DNA of 64,000 nucleotides from Deltaproteobacteria bacterium (GTDB lineage: Bacteria; Desulfobacterota; DSM-4660; Desulfatiglandales; Desulfatiglandaceae): positions 1-64,000 of the forward strand of contig JAFDIV010000016.1 in assembly GCA_019307815.1 (NCBI GenBank), in the 5' to 3' direction. Below are positions 62,391 to 64,000 of this stretch, in pieces. The notes under the pieces are model-generated. The model made no database searches. It was not told the DNA's origin and was given only the letters and a program-made list of their open reading frames with translations. Position 1 is the stretch's first letter; the number at the start of each line of letters is the position of its first letter. Position numbers and translations under genes: made by a program.

Positions 62391-62480
62391 ATCTATTGTG
62401 GCTACTATTTAGCTACAAAGTAACTATACAGGAAGGCTGGAAAAATTGTCAAGGCAAAATCAGTTAACGCCCATTTGCCC

Positions 62481-63854
62481 CTATCTTGAAAAGAGGCTCT
62501 TTATCTCAAACCGTTCCACCCACCTAAGGGATCTTCGGATCTGTGTCAGCCAGTTCGAGGTGTAGATATAATTGACCATAATACCACAGGACTCCCGTAG
62601 GCCTTTCGGGGAGGTATTGGCAAGGAAATTGATGTATTTCTCCGAGACAGTGGCTCCATTGCCTAGGTGGAAGCCTGCCACGGGATTTAGAGGCTTTCCT
62701 TTGAGGTTCTTTTCCTGCGTTATGTAGTGGTAGGCAATCTTTATCAAGGGGCTCTGCAGGTGTTTTACAAGCTTTTCGTCCTTAGTCCATTGGTCTCCTG
62801 AAAGGACCTTAATCAGCGCCTCACAAAAGCGTTCTGTGTCCTCTTTGGAAAACCCGCCAGCCTCCAAGATCTTGGCCCTGGACTTTTTGGAAAAATATGA
62901 AGGGATATCTTTCTGCTTCAAGAAGAAAGATTCATCATCTCCCTGAAGGATTGGCCGCAAATAACGATCCCAGAATCCAGGCAACGGGCTTAACGTGGCA
63001 AAATTCTTGATCCTCTCGTTTTCTCCGTGTAGGAAATCCACAACTCTTACTATCAACATCTTGCCCAACCCAAGCCCAGCAAGCCCGTTCTGGGTATTAT
63101 TTATGGAATAAAATATGGCGGTATCCACGTTTTTCCGCTTTCCTGCATCGTCTTTGGGCTCCACAATATCAGATATCCGTCTCACCAGCCCTTGTGCGAG
63201 GGCCACCTCAATGAACACGATCGGCTCCAAGGGAAGAAGGCGGTGATAAAGGGCAAAGCAACGCCGATCCCTGCCCAGCCTCTGGCCCATTTCCTCCAGG
63301 CTGGTCATAGGATGAACCATGTCCCGATCTTTTATGATTTCTATTTGCCTGTAAGGAGAATCCAGGGTGATTTCTTCCAAGTAGAGAAATCCTTCTTGAA
63401 AAAGCATCTCCAGCAAGATTGCCAGATCCGTATCCAATGCCGTGACATCCGCCTCTCCAGAGCGCCTTGAATTCATGAGGTCTTCACGGAAATCCAGGAG
63501 AAAGCGAATACCTCCCGGATTCCTGGCCACCTTTTGGAAAATGGCCAGTCTTGGAGATTGTACCCTTTTCCGAAGTCTCTGTAAGTGAAGTGCCCAAGGG
63601 GCACCTTCTTCATCCGTCTCCACCATTTCCTTTAAAAGTGGGATCAGATCCTCCTTCTGGATCTCTAACCTGTTGTTGAGTTCAGTAAAAAGAATCTCCT
63701 TCTCTTTTGGACCCAGATCACTATATTCCTGCTGAATCCGCTGGAATACAGGATCAAATGGCGTGTCCTCCTCACCCAGTTTCTTGAAATACTCAAATAA
63801 CCTTTTCACCGCCTTTGGTATCTTGACTGTCCCTGTATTCTTAGTCTCTGCCAT
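62481..63854 (-). CDS. Protein of unknown function
   Basis: About 457 residues, charged, without a signal peptide or membrane segment. I do not recognise a domain. The N-terminal third is rich in Glu, Lys and Leu and looks helical, and the middle has MVHPMTSLEEMGQRLGRDRRCFALYHR. The segments VFIEVALAQGLV, AIFYSINNTQNGLAGLGLGKMLIVRVVDFL and CGIMVNYIYTSN suggest an acyl-CoA decarboxylase-like enzyme core (the malonyl-CoA decarboxylase family has HPMxxxxDLxxRL and FYSIxNxQxGLxGxxLG segments), which is a tentative assignment. I chose the ATG at 63854, preceded by GGGAG; it starts 13 bases after uvrB. Confidence 0.65.
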   Translation of the reverse strand: MAETKNTGTVKIPKAVKRLFEYFKKLGEEDTPFDPVFQRIQQEYSDLGPKEKEILFTELNNRLEIQKEDLIPLLKEMVETDEEGAPWALHLQRLRKRVQSPRLAIFQKVARNPGGIRFLLDFREDLMNSRRSGEADVTALDTDLAILLEMLFQEGFLYLEEITLDSPYRQIEIIKDRDMVHPMTSLEEMGQRLGRDRRCFALYHRLLPLEPIVFIEVALAQGLVRRISDIVEPKDDAGKRKNVDTAIFYSINNTQNGLAGLGLGKMLIVRVVDFLHGENERIKNFATLSPLPGFWDRYLRPILQGDDESFFLKQKDIPSYFSKKSRAKILEAGGFSKEDTERFCEALIKVLSGDQWTKDEKLVKHLQSPLIKIAYHYITQEKNLKGKPLNPVAGFHLGNGATVSEKYINFLANTSPKGLRESCGIMVNYIYTSNWLTQIRRSLRWVERFEIKSLFSR

Positions 63855-63867
63855 GGTTATTTCTCCC

Positions 63868-64000
63868 TTATCCAAACGAAAGGAGTTCCAATTCCCTGGT
63901 TTCCAGTTCCCGAATCTGGTCCCTGATTCTGGCCGCCTCCTCAAAATCCAGCCTTGCCGCAGCATCCTTCATCTTGGCCGTTAGGCCCTTAATAATGTCC
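63868..64000 (-). CDS. uvrB: C-terminal end of UvrB (UVR domain), partial
   Basis: About 44 codons visible on the minus strand, ending at TAA (complement of 63868-63870). The translated end, with KMKDAAARLDFEEAARIRDQ, is a UVR domain, the C-terminal module by which UvrB contacts UvrC in nucleotide excision repair. Its terminal position, with only about 15 residues beyond it, fits UvrB; another UVR-domain protein is possible because the rest lies outside the window. Confidence 0.72.
   Translation of the reverse strand, partial: DIIKGLTAKMKDAAARLDFEEAARIRDQIRELETRELELLSFG

Larger units (their letters stand above)
62055..62480. other. Intergenic region with palindromic repeats
   Basis: A 426-base gap without a supportable gene. 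It holds an imperfect long palindrome and a perfect hairpin, both listed separately. The remainder (62400-62480) is AT-rich without a recognisable promoter for the minus strand. Confidence 0.5.

Overview
The window reads as a dense, mostly operonic chromosome segment of a strictly anaerobic bacterium, most likely a Desulfobacterota (deltaproteobacterium) or close relative. The evidence is gene content: two tungsten/molybdenum-type aldehyde:ferredoxin oxidoreductases, a glycyl radical enzyme with its activase, two oxygen-sensitive 2-hydroxyacyl-CoA dehydratase systems, formate-tetrahydrofolate ligase, Fe-S-rich flavoproteins and many amino-acid (Liv-type) importers. This assignment is inference from gene content; no rRNA, tRNA or CRISPR array was seen.

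Layout. 1-2915 (+): tail of an unknown gene, a small CGGC protein, a DUF362 protein and a leucine-dehydrogenase-type enzyme. 3103-7655 (+): a complete branched-chain-amino-acid-type ABC importer (livH-M-G-F plus binding protein), closed by a strong terminator. 7976-10915 (+): FadR-type GntR regulator, aldehyde:ferredoxin oxidoreductase and a MoaD-like protein. 11074-15706 (+): a second complete Liv importer. 15773-24386 (+): proline racemase family / DHDPS family / proline racemase family / DHDPS family, a three-subunit HcnCAB-like flavin dehydrogenase and an IlvD/Edd dehydratase. 24401-38681 (-): aconitase X (two subunits), an SDR, a glycyl radical enzyme closely matching trans-4-hydroxy-L-proline dehydratase and its activase, a highly unusual prolyl-tRNA synthetase paralogue, a second sulfur-carrier/AOR pair, a second Hcn-like flavin dehydrogenase and a second FadR-type regulator. 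38876-44324: class III aminotransferase, ornithine cyclodeaminase/mu-crystallin family reductase, zinc-ribbon protein, SDR and CoA-disulfide-reductase-like flavoprotein. 44343-49030 (-): 2-hydroxyacyl-CoA dehydratase operon led by a receiver-phosphofructokinase fusion. 49417-51180 (+): formate-tetrahydrofolate ligase. 51271-53955 (-): cysteine-cluster protein, PhoU-like protein and phosphate permease. 54390-62054 (-): a second 2-hydroxyacyl-CoA dehydratase operon with thiolase, acyl-CoA ligase and a GlcD/GlcF fusion. 62481-64000 (-): an unrecognised protein and the C-terminal end of uvrB.

The strongest theme is hydroxyproline and proline-analogue catabolism by several routes in one place. Route A (epimerase, D-hydroxyproline dehydrogenase, pyrroline-4-hydroxy-2-carboxylate deaminase) is on the plus strand, with duplicated epimerase/deaminase pairs. 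Route B (oxygen-sensitive glycyl radical trans-4-hydroxy-L-proline dehydratase) and route C (aconitase X, known in bacteria as cis-3-hydroxy-L-proline dehydratase, plus an OCD-family pyrroline-2-carboxylate reductase candidate) are on the minus strand. The AORs could take the place of the usual NAD-linked alpha-ketoglutarate semialdehyde dehydrogenase. The two Liv importers are candidate uptake systems, and palindromic AATGGT-N3-ACCATT sites suggest common control by the two FadR-type regulators.

Two genes stand out as possibly undescribed: the ProRS paralogue at 30393-32135, whose amino-acid and ATP site residues are replaced while its editing and anticodon domains are kept, and the receiver-phosphofructokinase fusion at 47543-49030, which sits 3 bases upstream of dehydratase genes.
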